A DNA stretch of 64,000 nucleotides from Rossellomorea sp. BNER (GCA_024213275.1 JANAVG010000002.1:124001-188000); one strand, 5' to 3'. Counted from the stretch's first letter, positions 52,929 through 63,779 are shown. Translations and numbers: made by a program. The notes: generated by a model from the letters alone, not told the origin.

Positions 52929-54396
52929 CAAAGACACCCCAATTCCCAAAGACCTAAAGAAGCTTGAAGAGATTATGGTCACAAGGATTGGATTAGATGA
53001 GAGTTTTGATCTCGGAGTTAGGAAGTTAAAGATTCTCAAGAAAGATGTTCATTTTTACTATGTTAATGGATTATGTGATACTCAATTTATATTAGAAATT
53101 GTTGAAGAATTAGTTGAAATCAACGATAATGAACGGCTTTCGACACATCTCTATGATATCATCCGGAATCGTATTGTTCATCAATCTGTTGAGCCTGTTG
53201 AAACGGTGGAAGATGTAATCGACGAAGTGTTATCAGGGTTAATTGCTTTTGTTGTTGAAGGCGAAGATAAAGCTCTTATTGTCGATGTCCGGAGCTATCC
53301 TGGAAGACAGCCTTCAGAACCTGACACTGAAAAGGTTGTTCGTGGATCCCGCGATGGATATGTAGAAAATATTATCGTTAATACGGCATTAACCCGTAGA
53401 AGGATAAGAGACGGAAGACTTCGCTTTGAAATCTTTCGAATAGGGGAACGCTCAAAAACAGACATATCGATTGCTTACATGAAAGATGTCGCAAACCCGA
53501 GCCTTATCAAAACAATCAAAAAAGAACTTAAGACGATAAAAATTGATGGCTTGACAATGGCGGATAAATCGGTTGAAGAGTTTCTTGTAAAGCAAGGGTA
53601 TAATCCTTATCCATTAGTTCGGTATACAGAGAGGGCAGATGTTGCTGCAACCCATATATTAGAGGGACACGTCCTGATTTTTGTGGATACATCACCGAGT
53701 GTCATTATAACCCCTACAACTTATTTTCATCATTTGCAGCATGCAGAAGAATATCGCCAATCTCCTACAGTAGGAACCTTCGTCAGATGGGCAAGATTTA
53801 TTGGGGTGATTGCATCTTTATTCTTGTTACCACTATGGTATTTATTTGTTGTAGATCCCTCTTTATTACCTGAAAAGATTGCATTTGTGGGTCCGAATGA
53901 ACAAACGAATGTCCCTGTTATCATTCAAATTTTCTTAGCAGATTTGGGAATAGAATTTTTAAGGATCGCCGCCATACACACTCCTACTCCTTTATCTACT
54001 GCAATGGGTTTAATCGCAGCTGTGTTAATTGGGCAAATAGCGATTGATGTGGGATTATTTGTTCCAGAAGTTATTTTATATGTAGCAGTTGCTGCCATAG
54101 GAACCTTTTCTACTCCGAGTTATGAGTTAAGTGTAGCGAATAAAATTGTTCGGTTGCTTCTCCTTGGAATTGTTGCTATTTTCCACATTCCAGGATTTGT
54201 GATTGGGTCAACTTTATATGTGCTGGCCATGGTATGTATTCGATCTCTTAACACACCGTATTTATGGCCGTTCATTCCATTTAATCCGAGGGCATTCATA
54301 GAGATTCTTGTCAGAAGATCTGTCCCGTCATCAAATATACGTCCAAGTATTGTTAAACCGAGAAATCGATATAAACAACCTGTAAAATCACGATGA
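52912..54396 (+). CDS. spoVAF: Stage V sporulation protein AF (GerA-like)
   Basis: A 494-aa member of the GerAA/SpoVAF family: a large soluble N-terminal region with [24 protein letters not shown] sequence, [10 protein letters not shown] and [11 protein letters not shown], then about five membrane segments from residue 300. It is related to nutrient germinant receptor A subunits and modulates germination. TTG 52912 is chosen because GAAAGGAG lies 8 bases upstream; the GTG at 52903 overlaps that site. Last gene of the operon. Confidence 0.93.
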   Translation: MTTKDDKDTPIPKDLKKLEEIMVTRIGLDESFDLGVRKLKILKKDVHFYYVNGLCDTQFILEIVEELVEINDNERLSTHLYDIIRNRIVHQSVEPVETVEDVIDEVLSGLIAFVVEGEDKALIVDVRSYPGRQPSEPDTEKVVRGSRDGYVENIIVNTALTRRRIRDGRLRFEIFRIGERSKTDISIAYMKDVANPSLIKTIKKELKTIKIDGLTMADKSVEEFLVKQGYNPYPLVRYTERADVAATHILEGHVLIFVDTSPSVIITPTTYFHHLQHAEEYRQSPTVGTFVRWARFIGVIASLFLLPLWYLFVVDPSLLPEKIAFVGPNEQTNVPVIIQIFLADLGIEFLRIAAIHTPTPLSTAMGLIAAVLIGQIAIDVGLFVPEVILYVAVAAIGTFSTPSYELSVANKIVRLLLLGIVAIFHIPGFVIGSTLYVLAMVCIRSLNTPYLWPFIPFNPRAFIEILVRRSVPSSNIRPSIVKPRNRYKQPVKSR

Positions 54397-54478
54397 TATT
54401 GCATGCCCCCTCATTCTATGATAAATTTACTTTTAATTGATAAAGGAGTAAAGTTTTTTCAGGAATGAGGGATTTTTT

Positions 54479-55786
54479 ATGCACTTTTATGGAACGGCTA
54501 AAATCAATGCAAATGAACATCTAGAAATTGGTGGAGTCGATACAGTTGAATTAGCGAGAGAATATGGGACACCACTTTATGTCTATGATGTGGCTTTAAT
54601 GAAAGAACGAGCTAGAGGATTTAAACAAACCTTTGAAAAACTTGGAGTTCAAGCACAGGTAGCTTATGCAAGTAAAGCGTTCTCTTCAGTAGCAATTTTT
54701 GAGTTAATGAAAATGGAAGGATTATCTCTCGATGTCGTATCTGGTGGAGAACTTTATACAGCGCTAAAAGCAGGATTCCCGAAAGATCGTATCCACTTCC
54801 ATGGGAATAACAAAAGTGAATCAGAGCTACGGATGGCACTCGATCATGAAATTGGCTGTATTGTCGTAGATAATTTTCTTGAACTACATACATTAAAGAA
54901 GCTAACCGAAGAGTACAAACAAAATACAGATGTGTTAATACGCGTCACACCAGGAATTGAAGCCCACACCCATGATTATATTTTAACAGGTCAAGAGGAC
55001 TCTAAATTTGGATTTGACCTAGCAGGTGGACAGGCAGAAGAAGCCTTATTAATGGCAAAAGACTCTAGCTATTTGAATGTATTAGGTTTACACTGTCATA
55101 TTGGTTCGCAAATATTTGAGACGACGGGATTTGTACTAGCGGCCAAAAAAGTAATTGAAAAGCTTTCGGGCTGGAAAGAGCAGTTTGGTTACATTTCATC
55201 TGTATTAAACCTTGGAGGCGGGTTTGGAATCCGTTATACAGAAGATGATGATCCTATCGAACCTTCAGAGTATGTAGAAGAAATCATTAAAGAAGTAAAA
55301 AAACAAGTAGAGCTCTCAAATCTCTCGATGCCAGAAATTTGGATTGAACCTGGAAGATCACTAGTTGGTGATGCGGGAACAACTCTATATACAATCGGAT
55401 CGAGTAAAGAAGTTCCAAATATAAGGAAGTATTTAGCGATTGATGGGGGAATGAGTGATAATATTCGTCCTGCCCTTTATGATGCTAAATATGAAGCGGT
55501 TATTGCGAATCGTATTAATCAACCCATCCATGAAAAAGTGTCAATAGCCGGGAAGTGTTGTGAGTCAGGGGATATGTTAATTTGGGATTTACCGATTGCT
55601 GAAGCTTCTGAAGGAGATATTTTGGCCGTTTTCTGTACAGGTGCATATGGATATTCAATGGCGAATAATTATAATCGTTTACCTAGACCTGCTGTGATCT
55701 TTGTGGAGAATGGAGAAGCGAAAATGGTTATTAGAAAAGAAACATATGAGGACCTTGTGAAATTAGACCTTCCGTATAATAATTAG
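54479..55786 (+). CDS. lysA: Diaminopimelate decarboxylase
   Basis: A 435-aa PLP enzyme that converts meso-diaminopimelate to L-lysine. The PLP Lys66 is in AYASKAFSS, HFHGNNKS follows, the glycine loop is NLGGGFGIRY, and the second-site motif GKCCESGD is present. GAGGG precedes the ATG. lysA after spoVAF is conserved in Bacilli. The 82-bp upstream gap is too short for a lysine riboswitch. Confidence 0.96.
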   Translation: MHFYGTAKINANEHLEIGGVDTVELAREYGTPLYVYDVALMKERARGFKQTFEKLGVQAQVAYASKAFSSVAIFELMKMEGLSLDVVSGGELYTALKAGFPKDRIHFHGNNKSESELRMALDHEIGCIVVDNFLELHTLKKLTEEYKQNTDVLIRVTPGIEAHTHDYILTGQEDSKFGFDLAGGQAEEALLMAKDSSYLNVLGLHCHIGSQIFETTGFVLAAKKVIEKLSGWKEQFGYISSVLNLGGGFGIRYTEDDDPIEPSEYVEEIIKEVKKQVELSNLSMPEIWIEPGRSLVGDAGTTLYTIGSSKEVPNIRKYLAIDGGMSDNIRPALYDAKYEAVIANRINQPIHEKVSIAGKCCESGDMLIWDLPIAEASEGDILAVFCTGAYGYSMANNYNRLPRPAVIFVENGEAKMVIRKETYEDLVKLDLPYNN

Positions 55787-55916
55787 AATGAATTTTAGTG
55801 AGTTTGACCTAGATCGAAAGGTTGGGTTGAACTCTTTATTTGATTTAAAGGTTTCAACTTCCATGAATATCGCTTAAAATGTAGGAAGTATTTGAGTCAG
55901 CTAAGGAGATAAGAGT

Positions 55917-56003
55917 ATGGAGAAAAATAATAAGCTTTTGTTCGTTATTTTAGGAGTAATAGCAATAGGGTGGGGTTTGATTTACTGGTTCTTTATCGCC
56001 TAA
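55917..56003 (+). CDS. 28-residue membrane peptide
   Basis: Preceded by CTAAGGAGATAAGAGT, the ATG opens a 28-codon frame: MEKNNK, then one hydrophobic helix (LLFVILGVIAIGWGLIYWFF) and IA. The strong binding site and membrane-helix composition argue for a real small protein, though the family is unknown. It is the only content I see in the 352-bp gap between lysA and ribT. Confidence 0.55.
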   Translation: MEKNNKLLFVILGVIAIGWGLIYWFFIA

Positions 56004-56096
56004 GTCCGCTTGTTGATTGTTTTTGATAGATTTAGTATGATAATAAACGGTTATAACTGAATGTTTATATTTTAATAATTTTGCCTACAATGTTGA

Positions 56097-56489
<393 letters not shown>

Positions 56490-56495
56490 GGGCAA

Positions 56496-56632
56496 TAATC
56501 TGGTGTCAGTAACCACCAACCAATAAGGAGTTTCTCAAAACCAAGTTGTAGTTCCTGACACTTTTTGGGACATCCTTTTTAAATTGGAGTTGTGGTTTCT
56601 GACACTTTGTTTTGGATCATCACCCTTGGTTT
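56496..56632. repeat. Degenerate hairpin repeat, copy 4
   Basis: It contains TGGTGTCAGTAACCACCAA, GTTGTAGTTCCTGACAC with TTTTGGGACATCC, and GTTGTGGTTTCTGACAC with TTTTGGATCATC. These are diverged forms of the GTGTCAGGAACCACAACTT core and GGACAGCCCC end of the elements at 387, 9606 and 11768. It lies between convergent ribT and ypuF and overlaps the last codons of ypuF. Confidence 0.65.
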
Positions 56633-57144
56633 TTTTTCATTTCTAAAGCTTTGTTTCTAGCAGTTATGACATCTGTTCGATCTCTTAATGTATGACGGTT
56701 GATCAAATCCATGTTCATTAGATCACTCTTATCACACCAGGTATAGCCATTCTCTATACATTTATTTTTACAGAGAATAATTAAGTTTTGATCGGCAATG
56801 GCAAGGTTAATGCTTTCGTAGGGAAGTTCTTTTTCAAAGGTCAGCCTGAGTCCTTTTACTTGGTTTATGACCTTTATTTCATCCAAACCTAATTGAATGA
56901 GAACCTTTGGTTTAGACGAAAGGATGGCTATACTTTTATTAAGGGTCCGATAGGCACCTTTTGTATTTCCTCGTCTGTAATGATAGAGAGCAACGGCTAA
57001 TTGAATAAGTCCAACCCATATCGACTCTCTGTTTCCACTATCAACTCTTTTCCAATACTCCTCCAAAACTTCATGACACTCAAAATAATCCCGATCTCCG
57101 TGAAAATGAAATAAATATTGGATATACTCATCAGGGTAATTCAT
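56620..57144 (-). CDS. ypuF: YpuF (DUF309) protein
   Basis: A 174-aa helical protein with the DUF309 signature HFHGDRDYFECHEVLEEYWK and GLIQLAVALYHYRRGN (residues 10-60). The function of DUF309 proteins is unknown. In B. subtilis ypuF lies upstream of scpA in the same direction; here it is on the opposite strand. ATG 57144 has GGAGGGGAGT upstream; the 21-codon extension is rejected. Its 3' end runs into a hairpin repeat. Confidence 0.85.
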   Translation of the reverse strand: MNYPDEYIQYLFHFHGDRDYFECHEVLEEYWKRVDSGNRESIWVGLIQLAVALYHYRRGNTKGAYRTLNKSIAILSSKPKVLIQLGLDEIKVINQVKGLRLTFEKELPYESINLAIADQNLIILCKNKCIENGYTWCDKSDLMNMDLINRHTLRDRTDVITARNKALEMKKNQG

Positions 57145-57392
57145 TGAAGAACTCCCCTCCTTTTTGTTCAAAATATATCTATGTCCAACTTTAGCTCCTC
57201 GAGACATGAGGCGTGAACTGATTGATGAGCTTTTCTTGAGTTTATCACAATCGCTTTAAACGAATCAAAATAAAGATTCCTTTATATCGGTTTAACAGAA
57301 GAGTTAATAGATTACTATTGGAGAATACTGCTGAATCCACTATACTAGTAGATAGTCTATATAGGACTGATTTTAAGAATTGGTGATAAAAA

Positions 57393-58157
57393 ATGGAATA
57401 TAATGTGAAAATTGATGCCTTTGAAGGCCCTTTAGATTTACTTCTTCATTTAATTAATTCTTTGGAGATTGATATATATGATATCCCAGTATCTGAAATC
57501 ACTGAGCAATATCTATTGTATATCCACACAATGAAAGTGTTGGAGCTTGATGTAGCTAGTGAATATTTAGTTATGGCTGCTACATTACTTGCCATCAAAA
57601 GTAAAATGCTCCTTCCAAAGCATGAAGAAGAGTTTGATAACCAAGAAATTGAATTTGAAGAGGAAGACCCCCGCGATGAGTTGGTAGAACGCCTTATTGA
57701 ATACCGTAAATATAAGGAGGCAGCTCAAGAATTAAAACAGCGTGAGGAAGACCGTGGGAAAATGTATACAAAGCCTCCTAGTGATTTGTCTCAGTATTCT
57801 GATGAGCAAGCGAATGAACGACTCGATCCAAATGTTACTGTATATGATATGCTTGGAGCTTTTCACAAGCTTCTAAGAAGAAAAAAACTTCAAAAGCCAG
57901 TGTCAACAAAAATTTCACGTCAAGAAATACCGATTGAACAGAGAATGGATGAAATTGTAAATTTGTTAAAAAAGACAAAACAAAGAAAAGCTTTTTCTGC
58001 GCTTTTTCCATATGAAGATCGTGAACATATTGTTGTAAGTTTTTTGGCTGTATTAGAGCTCATGAAGAGAAATAAGATCATCGTAGATCAAGAACATAAT
58101 TTTCAAGAAATTTATGTTCAGTCAGCAGAGGAGGTAGGACTTGTTGGAAGCTACTAA
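57393..58157 (+). CDS. scpA: Segregation and condensation protein A
   Basis: A 254-aa kleisin. The N-terminus [20 protein letters not shown] and [10 protein letters not shown] bind SMC; the middle is acidic and charged; the C-terminal winged helix ([29 protein letters not shown]) binds the SMC head. With ScpB and SMC it forms the condensin that organises and separates chromosomes. It overlaps scpB by 17 bp. Confidence 0.96.
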   Translation: MEYNVKIDAFEGPLDLLLHLINSLEIDIYDIPVSEITEQYLLYIHTMKVLELDVASEYLVMAATLLAIKSKMLLPKHEEEFDNQEIEFEEEDPRDELVERLIEYRKYKEAAQELKQREEDRGKMYTKPPSDLSQYSDEQANERLDPNVTVYDMLGAFHKLLRRKKLQKPVSTKISRQEIPIEQRMDEIVNLLKKTKQRKAFSALFPYEDREHIVVSFLAVLELMKRNKIIVDQEHNFQEIYVQSAEEVGLVGSY

Positions 58158-58737
58158 TTGGATTGGTGTACTAGAAAGTCTGTTATTTGCAGCTGGAGAT
58201 GAAGGTCTATCTATGAAACAAGTCTGTGCTGTATTAGAACTTGATGAACACAAGGCGCTTGAAGTAATTATGGAATTAAGAAATGAGTTTGAGCAAAATG
58301 TGAGTCGTGGAGTTACGATCATTGAGCTTGCTGGAACCTATCAACTTGTTACAAAAAAAGAGCATGCTCCATATTTAAAAAGGCTAGTCGAATCACCTAA
58401 TGTTAATTCTTTATCACAAGCGGCCCTTGAAACGTTGGCCATTGTTGCCTACAAACAGCCGATAACCCGTGTTGAAATGGAAGAGATCAGAGGCGTAAAA
58501 ACGGAAAGACCCCTTCAAACATTGGTTTCTAAAGGCCTAATTAAAGAAGTAGGAAGAGCAGAAGGGACAGGACGAGCTATTTTGTACGGAACTACGAAAG
58601 AATTTCTCGATTACTTTGGCTTGAAAAATGTAGATGAATTACCACCATTACCAGAAAACATTGATGAAGAATCTATAGGTGAAGATGCCGATTTGTTTTT
58701 TGAGAAATTTCAAGAAACAATAGATACGAATACATGA
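58141..58737 (+). CDS. scpB: Segregation and condensation protein B
   Basis: A 198-aa protein with two winged-helix domains: [20 protein letters not shown] at the N-terminus and [40 protein letters not shown] in the second. It dimerises and binds ScpA. Start is TTG 58141 or 58144 with GGAGGTAGGAC upstream, inside the end of scpA. Confidence 0.96.
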   Translation: MLEATNWIGVLESLLFAAGDEGLSMKQVCAVLELDEHKALEVIMELRNEFEQNVSRGVTIIELAGTYQLVTKKEHAPYLKRLVESPNVNSLSQAALETLAIVAYKQPITRVEMEEIRGVKTERPLQTLVSKGLIKEVGRAEGTGRAILYGTTKEFLDYFGLKNVDELPPLPENIDEESIGEDADLFFEKFQETIDTNT

Positions 58738-58985
58738 TAATATGGTAAAATTATCATAGAAATGGATTTTGCTAAAGTGAGAAGTATAGGAATAATTTAT
58801 TATTACAGGACGTATTGTAGTCATGAGAATATTCCTTTTATTCTTATAAAGCTTCTTATGAAAGCAATCTTCTTTTCTAGGATCTATTTTCTGAATATTC
58901 AATAATGTAAAGGGTTTTACATGTTTGCAAGAGGGTATATATAACCTAGAATCCTACATACAAAAAGATGATATGGAGGGGTTAC

Positions 58986-59477
58986 ATGAGTAACTTAATC
59001 GTTAAATCTCAGGTGGAAGAAGTTCTTGCTTTTTTAGAAAGTTCGGTCCATAGAATTGAGTCCTATTTGAATCAAACAACTATTGACAAGCTTGTAAAAG
59101 AGAAAAAAGGAGATCAAGCGTATTATGAAGGTTTACTCTCTAATATTAGAAGACTATTAGTGTATTGTGAAGAAGGGTTGGATGCCTGCTTAGTCGTTGT
59201 TCAAAACGAACCATTTTTAAAAGGGGCAGCAGAAAAAACCTTGTATAAAGTATATCACCAATGTATAGAGGAATTTTTTTCTCCGAGATATGATCTCTGG
59301 TATGAAGATAGTCGATCTGCATACACAGGTAAGAATGCCATAAAGTTTAGACAAGAACCACCTGCAAGTATTATGAAGCTTATGCAAGAAGTTGAGGGAG
59401 AATTTCACACGATTCGTGAAGAGTTAGAATACTATGAAACTGATTTTCGTACGAAAATGATCCAATCTAAAAATTAA
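58986..59477 (+). CDS. ypuI: YpuI (DUF3907) protein
   Basis: A 163-aa helical soluble protein: VKSQVEEVLAFLESSVHRIE, YYEGLLSNIRRLLVYCEEGL, and SPRYDLWYEDSRSAYTGKNA. The type and position between scpB and dacB identify YpuI; function unknown. ATG 58986 has GGAGGGGTTAC upstream. The 248-bp gap before it shows no gene. Confidence 0.85.
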   Translation: MSNLIVKSQVEEVLAFLESSVHRIESYLNQTTIDKLVKEKKGDQAYYEGLLSNIRRLLVYCEEGLDACLVVVQNEPFLKGAAEKTLYKVYHQCIEEFFSPRYDLWYEDSRSAYTGKNAIKFRQEPPASIMKLMQEVEGEFHTIREELEYYETDFRTKMIQSKN

Positions 59478-59484
59478 TCCGTAA

Positions 59485-59529
59485 AGAGATTGAACAGGGC
59501 GGCTCTCCTTCCTTTTCAATCTTTTTTTA
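59485..59529 (+). terminator. ypuI terminator
   Basis: AGATTGAA and TTCAATCT form an 8-bp stem; TTTTTTT follows. Confidence 0.7.
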
Positions 59530-59623
59530 TAGATATGAAGGTTAGTATTTACAGTTGAAAAAATTTATCTATGTCTACCTCAATAATGCCTGTTCGAGAG
59601 GCCTCCGCTTTTCTAAATTTCAT

Positions 59624-59651
59624 TCATATCTACTCTTGTCCAGCATAAACT
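59624..59651 (+). promoter_or_regulatory. Sigma-E-type promoter of dacB-spmAB
   Basis: TCATATC (59624-59630), 13 bp, CATAAACT (59644-59651) closely fit KMATATT-13/14-CATACAMT. dacB-spmA-spmB is a known sigma-E operon. Confidence 0.7.
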
Positions 59652-59688
59652 TGTACAAACACTTGCTTTATTAAAGGAGTAGATCGAT

Positions 59689-60843
59689 TTGAAAACAAGG
59701 GGGAGAAAAATCTACATATATATCGTTCTAGTAACCGTCTTTTTCTCACTTTTCACTGAGGAAGTTAAGGCTAGCCCGTCTGTTAGTGCACAGAGAGCGA
59801 TTCTTATGGATGGAGATACTGGGAGAATTTTATATGAAAAAGATGCTCACACCAAAAGCAGAATTGCAAGTATTACAAAAATTATGACAGCAGTATTAGC
59901 GATTGAATCAGGAAAGCTTAATGAAATGGTGAAAATAAGTGATTTAGCATCTGGAACAGAAGGATCTTCACTGTATTTAAAACCAGGAGAAAAAGTAAAG
60001 TTAGAGGATTTAGTCTATGGTCTAATGCTTCGGTCAGGAAATGATGCAGCCGTTGCCATTGCTGAACATGTTGGTGGTAGTTTAGATGGATTTGTGTACC
60101 TTATGAATAAAAAAGCCGAAGAAATAGGTATGGTGAATTCTCATTTTGAAAATCCACATGGTTTGGATGATCATGAAAACCACTATTCTACTGCATACGA
60201 TATGGCTGTGTTAACGAAGTATGCTATGGAGCTTGATAAATATCGGGAAATCGCAGGAACAGAAGTGCACACGGCTCCTAACCCAGAAAGCGAATGGGAT
60301 CGAAAATGGAAGAACAAAAATCGTCTTTTAACCGAATTATATAAATATAGTACAGGTGGAAAAACAGGGTATACGAAAAGAGCAAAGCGTACGCTTGTGT
60401 CAACAGCTTCCAAAGGGGGGGATGATTTAATCTCGGTCACCCTGAATGGACCGGATGATTGGAATGATCATATCCAAATGTTTGAATATGGATTTAAACA
60501 TTTCGATTCGACTATTGTTTTGCCGAAGGGGAAGTTGGATTCAATAGAAAACGAAGTGTATAAAGATCGTTTAACCGTTAAAAGAGATGTACTTTTATCA
60601 TTGAAAGACGACGAAGGGAAGGATGTACGTATTGAATACAAATTAATGAAGCCGAAGAAAGAATGGTTGGAGGAAAATAATGCACCAAATATTGTTGGAA
60701 ATGCGATCATTTATTTAGAAGAACGGGAAGTGGACAGGGTTCCCTTATATTTTTTGAAAAATCAAGAAAAAAAAGAGAGTAGCTGGTGGAATAGTTGGAA
60801 ACGTTTATTCGCTACCACTTTAGGCGTGAAAGATCATGGTTAA
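59689..60843 (+). CDS. dacB: Sporulation D-alanyl-D-alanine carboxypeptidase DacB (PBP5*)
   Basis: A 384-aa mother-cell penicillin-binding protein that lowers cross-linking in spore cortex peptidoglycan. Signal peptide residues 8-28, SxxK box SITK (Ser61-Lys64), SGN (116-118), KTG in TGGKTGYTKRAKRT, and an aromatic C-terminal anchor ESSWWNSWKRLFATTLG. Length matches B. subtilis DacB (382 aa). TTG start with AAAGGAG upstream. The stop overlaps spmA. Confidence 0.94.
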   Translation: MKTRGRKIYIYIVLVTVFFSLFTEEVKASPSVSAQRAILMDGDTGRILYEKDAHTKSRIASITKIMTAVLAIESGKLNEMVKISDLASGTEGSSLYLKPGEKVKLEDLVYGLMLRSGNDAAVAIAEHVGGSLDGFVYLMNKKAEEIGMVNSHFENPHGLDDHENHYSTAYDMAVLTKYAMELDKYREIAGTEVHTAPNPESEWDRKWKNKNRLLTELYKYSTGGKTGYTKRAKRTLVSTASKGGDDLISVTLNGPDDWNDHIQMFEYGFKHFDSTIVLPKGKLDSIENEVYKDRLTVKRDVLLSLKDDEGKDVRIEYKLMKPKKEWLEENNAPNIVGNAIIYLEEREVDRVPLYFLKNQEKKESSWWNSWKRLFATTLGVKDHG

Positions 60844-61429
60844 TATCATTTGGGTAGGAATGACAATAATTGGATTGATCTTTGCTGTGATAAACGGAAA
60901 AATGAAAGAAGTGAATGAAGCGATTTTTCAGTCAGCTAATGATGCGGTCACCCTTTGTATCGGGTTAATCAGTATATTAGTTTTTTGGCTAGGAATGATG
61001 AAGATTGCTGAAGAGTCGGGACTTTTAGATAAACTCTCATCTTTATTTCGTCCATTTGTTAAGAAATTGTTTCCCGATATCCCTGATCATCACCCAGCTA
61101 TGGGATATATTCTATCAAATATGATGGCCAATATGTTTGGTTTAGGGAATGCAGCAACCCCCCTTGGAATAAAAGCAATGGAACAGTTAAAAGAATTAAA
61201 TGGCGGTAAAACGGAAGCCAGCCGTTCGATGATTACGTTTCTTGCTATCAATACATCTAGTATTACGATCATTCCAACGACAGTGATTGCCATAAGAATG
61301 AATTATGACTCTGCCTCTCCTACTGAAATAGTGGGTCCAGCAATCCTTGCAACCCTAATATCTGCGATAGCAGCCATTTTCATTGATCGTTATTTTCACT
61401 ACAGACGCACACGTAATGGAGTGAGATAA
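60836..61429 (+). CDS. spmA: Spore maturation protein A
   Basis: A 197-aa membrane protein with about five segments and nucleoside-transporter-gate-like sequence (NMMANMFGLGNAATPLGIKA). SpmA and SpmB together promote core dehydration during spore maturation. The ATG overlaps the end of dacB, and spmB starts 1 bp past its stop. Confidence 0.94.
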   Translation: MVNIIWVGMTIIGLIFAVINGKMKEVNEAIFQSANDAVTLCIGLISILVFWLGMMKIAEESGLLDKLSSLFRPFVKKLFPDIPDHHPAMGYILSNMMANMFGLGNAATPLGIKAMEQLKELNGGKTEASRSMITFLAINTSSITIIPTTVIAIRMNYDSASPTEIVGPAILATLISAIAAIFIDRYFHYRRTRNGVR

Positions 61430-61430
61430 G

Positions 61431-61961
61431 ATGCAATTCATTTCAATGATATCATTATGGATCATCCCAATGATGATTGGAGTCATTCTTTTATATGGAA
61501 CTTATAAAAGAGTACCTACCTATGAAAGCTTTGTTGAAGGTGGGAAAGAAGGAATCAAAATTGCTGTTTCGATTATCCCGTTTTTAATCGGAATGCTAGT
61601 GGCCATTACCATTTTTAGAGCATCAGGGGCACTAGACTTTTTTGTTGATTTACTAAGGCCAGCTCTAAATGCCATAGGTGTTCCTGTCGAGGTAGTTCCA
61701 TTGGCGATTATTCGACCAATCTCAGGAACAGCTGCATTAGGTATGGTCAGTGACCTTATTGCCGTTTATGGTCCGGATTCCTTTATTGGGAGATTGGCAT
61801 CAGTCATTCAAGGTAGTACAGATACCACACTTTATGTATTGACTGTTTACTTTGGTGCAGTTGGGATCAAGAAAATGGGCGATGCCCTTAAGGTGGGATT
61901 ATTGGCAGATTTAGTAGGAATCATCGCGGCCGTTGTCGTTGTTACCGTTATGTTTTCTTAA
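61431..61961 (+). CDS. spmB: Spore maturation protein B
   Basis: A 176-aa membrane protein of the same gate family: FVEGGKEGIKIAVSIIPFLI, IRPISGTAALGMVSDLI and VIQGSTDTTLYVLTVYFGAV. Partner of SpmA. Last gene of the dacB-spmA-spmB operon; terminator hairpin at 62020-62048. Confidence 0.94.
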   Translation: MQFISMISLWIIPMMIGVILLYGTYKRVPTYESFVEGGKEGIKIAVSIIPFLIGMLVAITIFRASGALDFFVDLLRPALNAIGVPVEVVPLAIIRPISGTAALGMVSDLIAVYGPDSFIGRLASVIQGSTDTTLYVLTVYFGAVGIKKMGDALKVGLLADLVGIIAAVVVVTVMFS

Positions 61962-62019
61962 ATTGTAGGTGAATTATTATTTCGTCTCGTTTACTAGTGT
62001 ATAATGAATGACTACGAAG

Positions 62020-62048
62020 AGCCTGAGCATTTTGTTCGGCTTTTTTTG
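62020..62048 (+). terminator. dacB-spmAB terminator
   Basis: AGCCTGA and TTCGGCT pair imperfectly, followed by seven T. Confidence 0.6.
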
Positions 62049-62184
62049 TTTGGTATGATAAATAGAAGTAAGATTATGGACTTAAGAGTCAATAATGAAT
62101 AGATGTATTCTTGTCTATGCATTTACTTTAATCTATGTAATAATTCAATTTGGCTAAATAATGAATACCGAAGAGGTGGAATAG

Positions 62185-62916
62185 ATGGAACGATTACAAA
62201 AAGTCATTGCCCATGCAGGTGTGGCTTCAAGACGAAAAGCGGAAGAATTAATCCTTGAGGGAAAAGTACAAGTAAATGGTCAAACGATAAAGGAATTAGG
62301 GACAAAGGTTGGAGGTTCCGACCGAATTGAAGTTAACGGTGTTCAAATAGAGAGAGAAAATAAGGTTTATTATTTATTATATAAACCAAGGGGCGTCATT
62401 TCTGCTGCTTCTGATGATAAAAATCGAAAGGTAGTCACTGATTTTTTCCATGAGATCGACGAACGAATCTATCCAGTTGGTAGACTTGACTATGAGACTT
62501 CAGGAATATTATTACTAACAAACGATGGCGATTTTGCGAATATGCTCATGCATCCTCGTTATGAAATTGATAAAACTTATGTGGCAAGATTAAAGGGGAT
62601 TCCACCGAAAGCTAAGCTTAGGGAGCTTGAAAGAGGAATTATGTTAGAAGATGGTAAAACAGCTCCGGCAAAAATTAAGACATTAAGTATCGATAAAAAG
62701 CAAAACAAATCGATTATTGAAATTACGATTCATGAAGGCCGAAATCGCCAAGTTAGAAGAATGTTTGAAGCAATTGGTTTCCCTGTACAAAAACTTAAAC
62801 GGGAACGATTTGCCTCCTTAACTCTTCAAGGCTTAAATGCAGGAGAGGCAAGGGAGTTGACTCCACATGAGGTAAAGCAGTTAAGGGCCCTTGCAGAAAC
62901 AGGGAAAACAAACTAA
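62185..62916 (+). CDS. rluB: 23S rRNA pseudouridine synthase RluB (YpuL)
   Basis: A 243-aa RsuA-family pseudouridine synthase. N-terminal S4 RNA-binding domain (LQKVIAHAGVASRRKAEELI), then the catalytic motif YPVGRLDYETSGILLLTNDG with Asp102, and IHEGRNRQVRRMFEAIG near the C-terminus. It modifies a uridine in the 23S rRNA peptidyl-transferase region in relatives. GAAGAGGTGGAATAG precedes the ATG. Position before resABC is conserved. Confidence 0.94.
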   Translation: MERLQKVIAHAGVASRRKAEELILEGKVQVNGQTIKELGTKVGGSDRIEVNGVQIERENKVYYLLYKPRGVISAASDDKNRKVVTDFFHEIDERIYPVGRLDYETSGILLLTNDGDFANMLMHPRYEIDKTYVARLKGIPPKAKLRELERGIMLEDGKTAPAKIKTLSIDKKQNKSIIEITIHEGRNRQVRRMFEAIGFPVQKLKRERFASLTLQGLNAGEARELTPHEVKQLRALAETGKTN

Positions 62917-63151
62917 GCTCCGTCATAAAAAGGCTCGTTATGGTAATTATTATGAGTGAAAATAACGGAAGCGGTAAAATGCTCATTTCATTGGCTACGA
63001 CCCCACTAATAAGGGATACAGGATTATATTTTTGGATATACGTATTTAAGTTTAAAATACAGCCCTCTAAACTGTCACACATCCTTCAATAATCATTACG
63101 GTGAATAATGTGATAAATGTTATAATAAAGTTGGTTTAATAGCCAAGGTGT

Positions 63152-63178
63152 AAAGGGACAACCTTGTTGTCCCTTTAT
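63152..63178 (+). other. Hairpin in the rluB-resA gap
   Basis: AAAGGGACAA and TTGTCCCTTT form a perfect 10-bp stem with a 5-nt loop. No T tract beyond ATCATTTC. A TATAAT lies just upstream (63121-63126), so this may be a 5' leader hairpin of resA or a weak terminator of rluB. The rest of 62917-63232 shows no gene. Confidence 0.5.
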
Positions 63179-63232
63179 CATTTCTACATACAGGTTTTGT
63201 TTACGATTTTAAGCAAGGAGGCAGAAGAGATA

Positions 63233-63763
63233 ATGAATAAAAAGAAACGTCGTCTGCTGATACGAACAATTATACTAATCGTTTTAGCTTCAGCTGTAAT
63301 TTATACGTTATATGCCAACTTTACTAAGGGGGAACGTGGAACCTTGGATAAAGGGGACACGGCACCCGATTTTGTATTAACTGATATGAAAGGTGAAACT
63401 CATCGACTATCTGATTATAAAGGTGAGGGCGTATTTCTTAATTTCTGGGGAACATGGTGCAAACCTTGTGAAAAAGAAATGCCTTACATGGAAAATCAGT
63501 TTCAAAAATTTAAGGATCAAGGCGTAAATGTTATTGCTGTAAATGTTGGAGAATCTGATTTTCAAATTAATAAGTTTATAGACGAACATCAATTAACATT
63601 TCCTGTTGTAGTTGATAAGGAAAAGGATGTTCAAAATGCTTATGGTATAAAGCCATTACCGACTACCTTTTTGATTAATCCAGAAGGGAAAATCACAAAG
63701 ATTATCACGGGTTCTATGTCAGAAAAAGACATTGAGCAGTATATGGAGAGTATTAAACCTTAA
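63233..63763 (+). CDS. resA: ResA, membrane-anchored thiol-disulfide oxidoreductase
   Basis: A 176-aa thioredoxin-fold protein: one N-terminal membrane anchor (residues 9-27), the fold on the outer face, and active-site WCKPC (Cys76, Cys79). ResA reduces apocytochrome c cysteines for heme attachment. LPTTFLINPEGKI carries the cis-Pro. Length agrees with B. subtilis ResA (179 aa). ATG 63233 has AAGGAGGCAGAAG upstream; the 23-codon extension is rejected. Confidence 0.95.
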   Translation: MNKKKRRLLIRTIILIVLASAVIYTLYANFTKGERGTLDKGDTAPDFVLTDMKGETHRLSDYKGEGVFLNFWGTWCKPCEKEMPYMENQFQKFKDQGVNVIAVNVGESDFQINKFIDEHQLTFPVVVDKEKDVQNAYGIKPLPTTFLINPEGKITKIITGSMSEKDIEQYMESIKP

Positions 63764-63779
63764 TTGAGGAGTTTTTTTT

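Noticed and set aside
54397..54478. Lysine riboswitch before lysA
   Set aside because: The gap is only 82 bp and has no L-box features.
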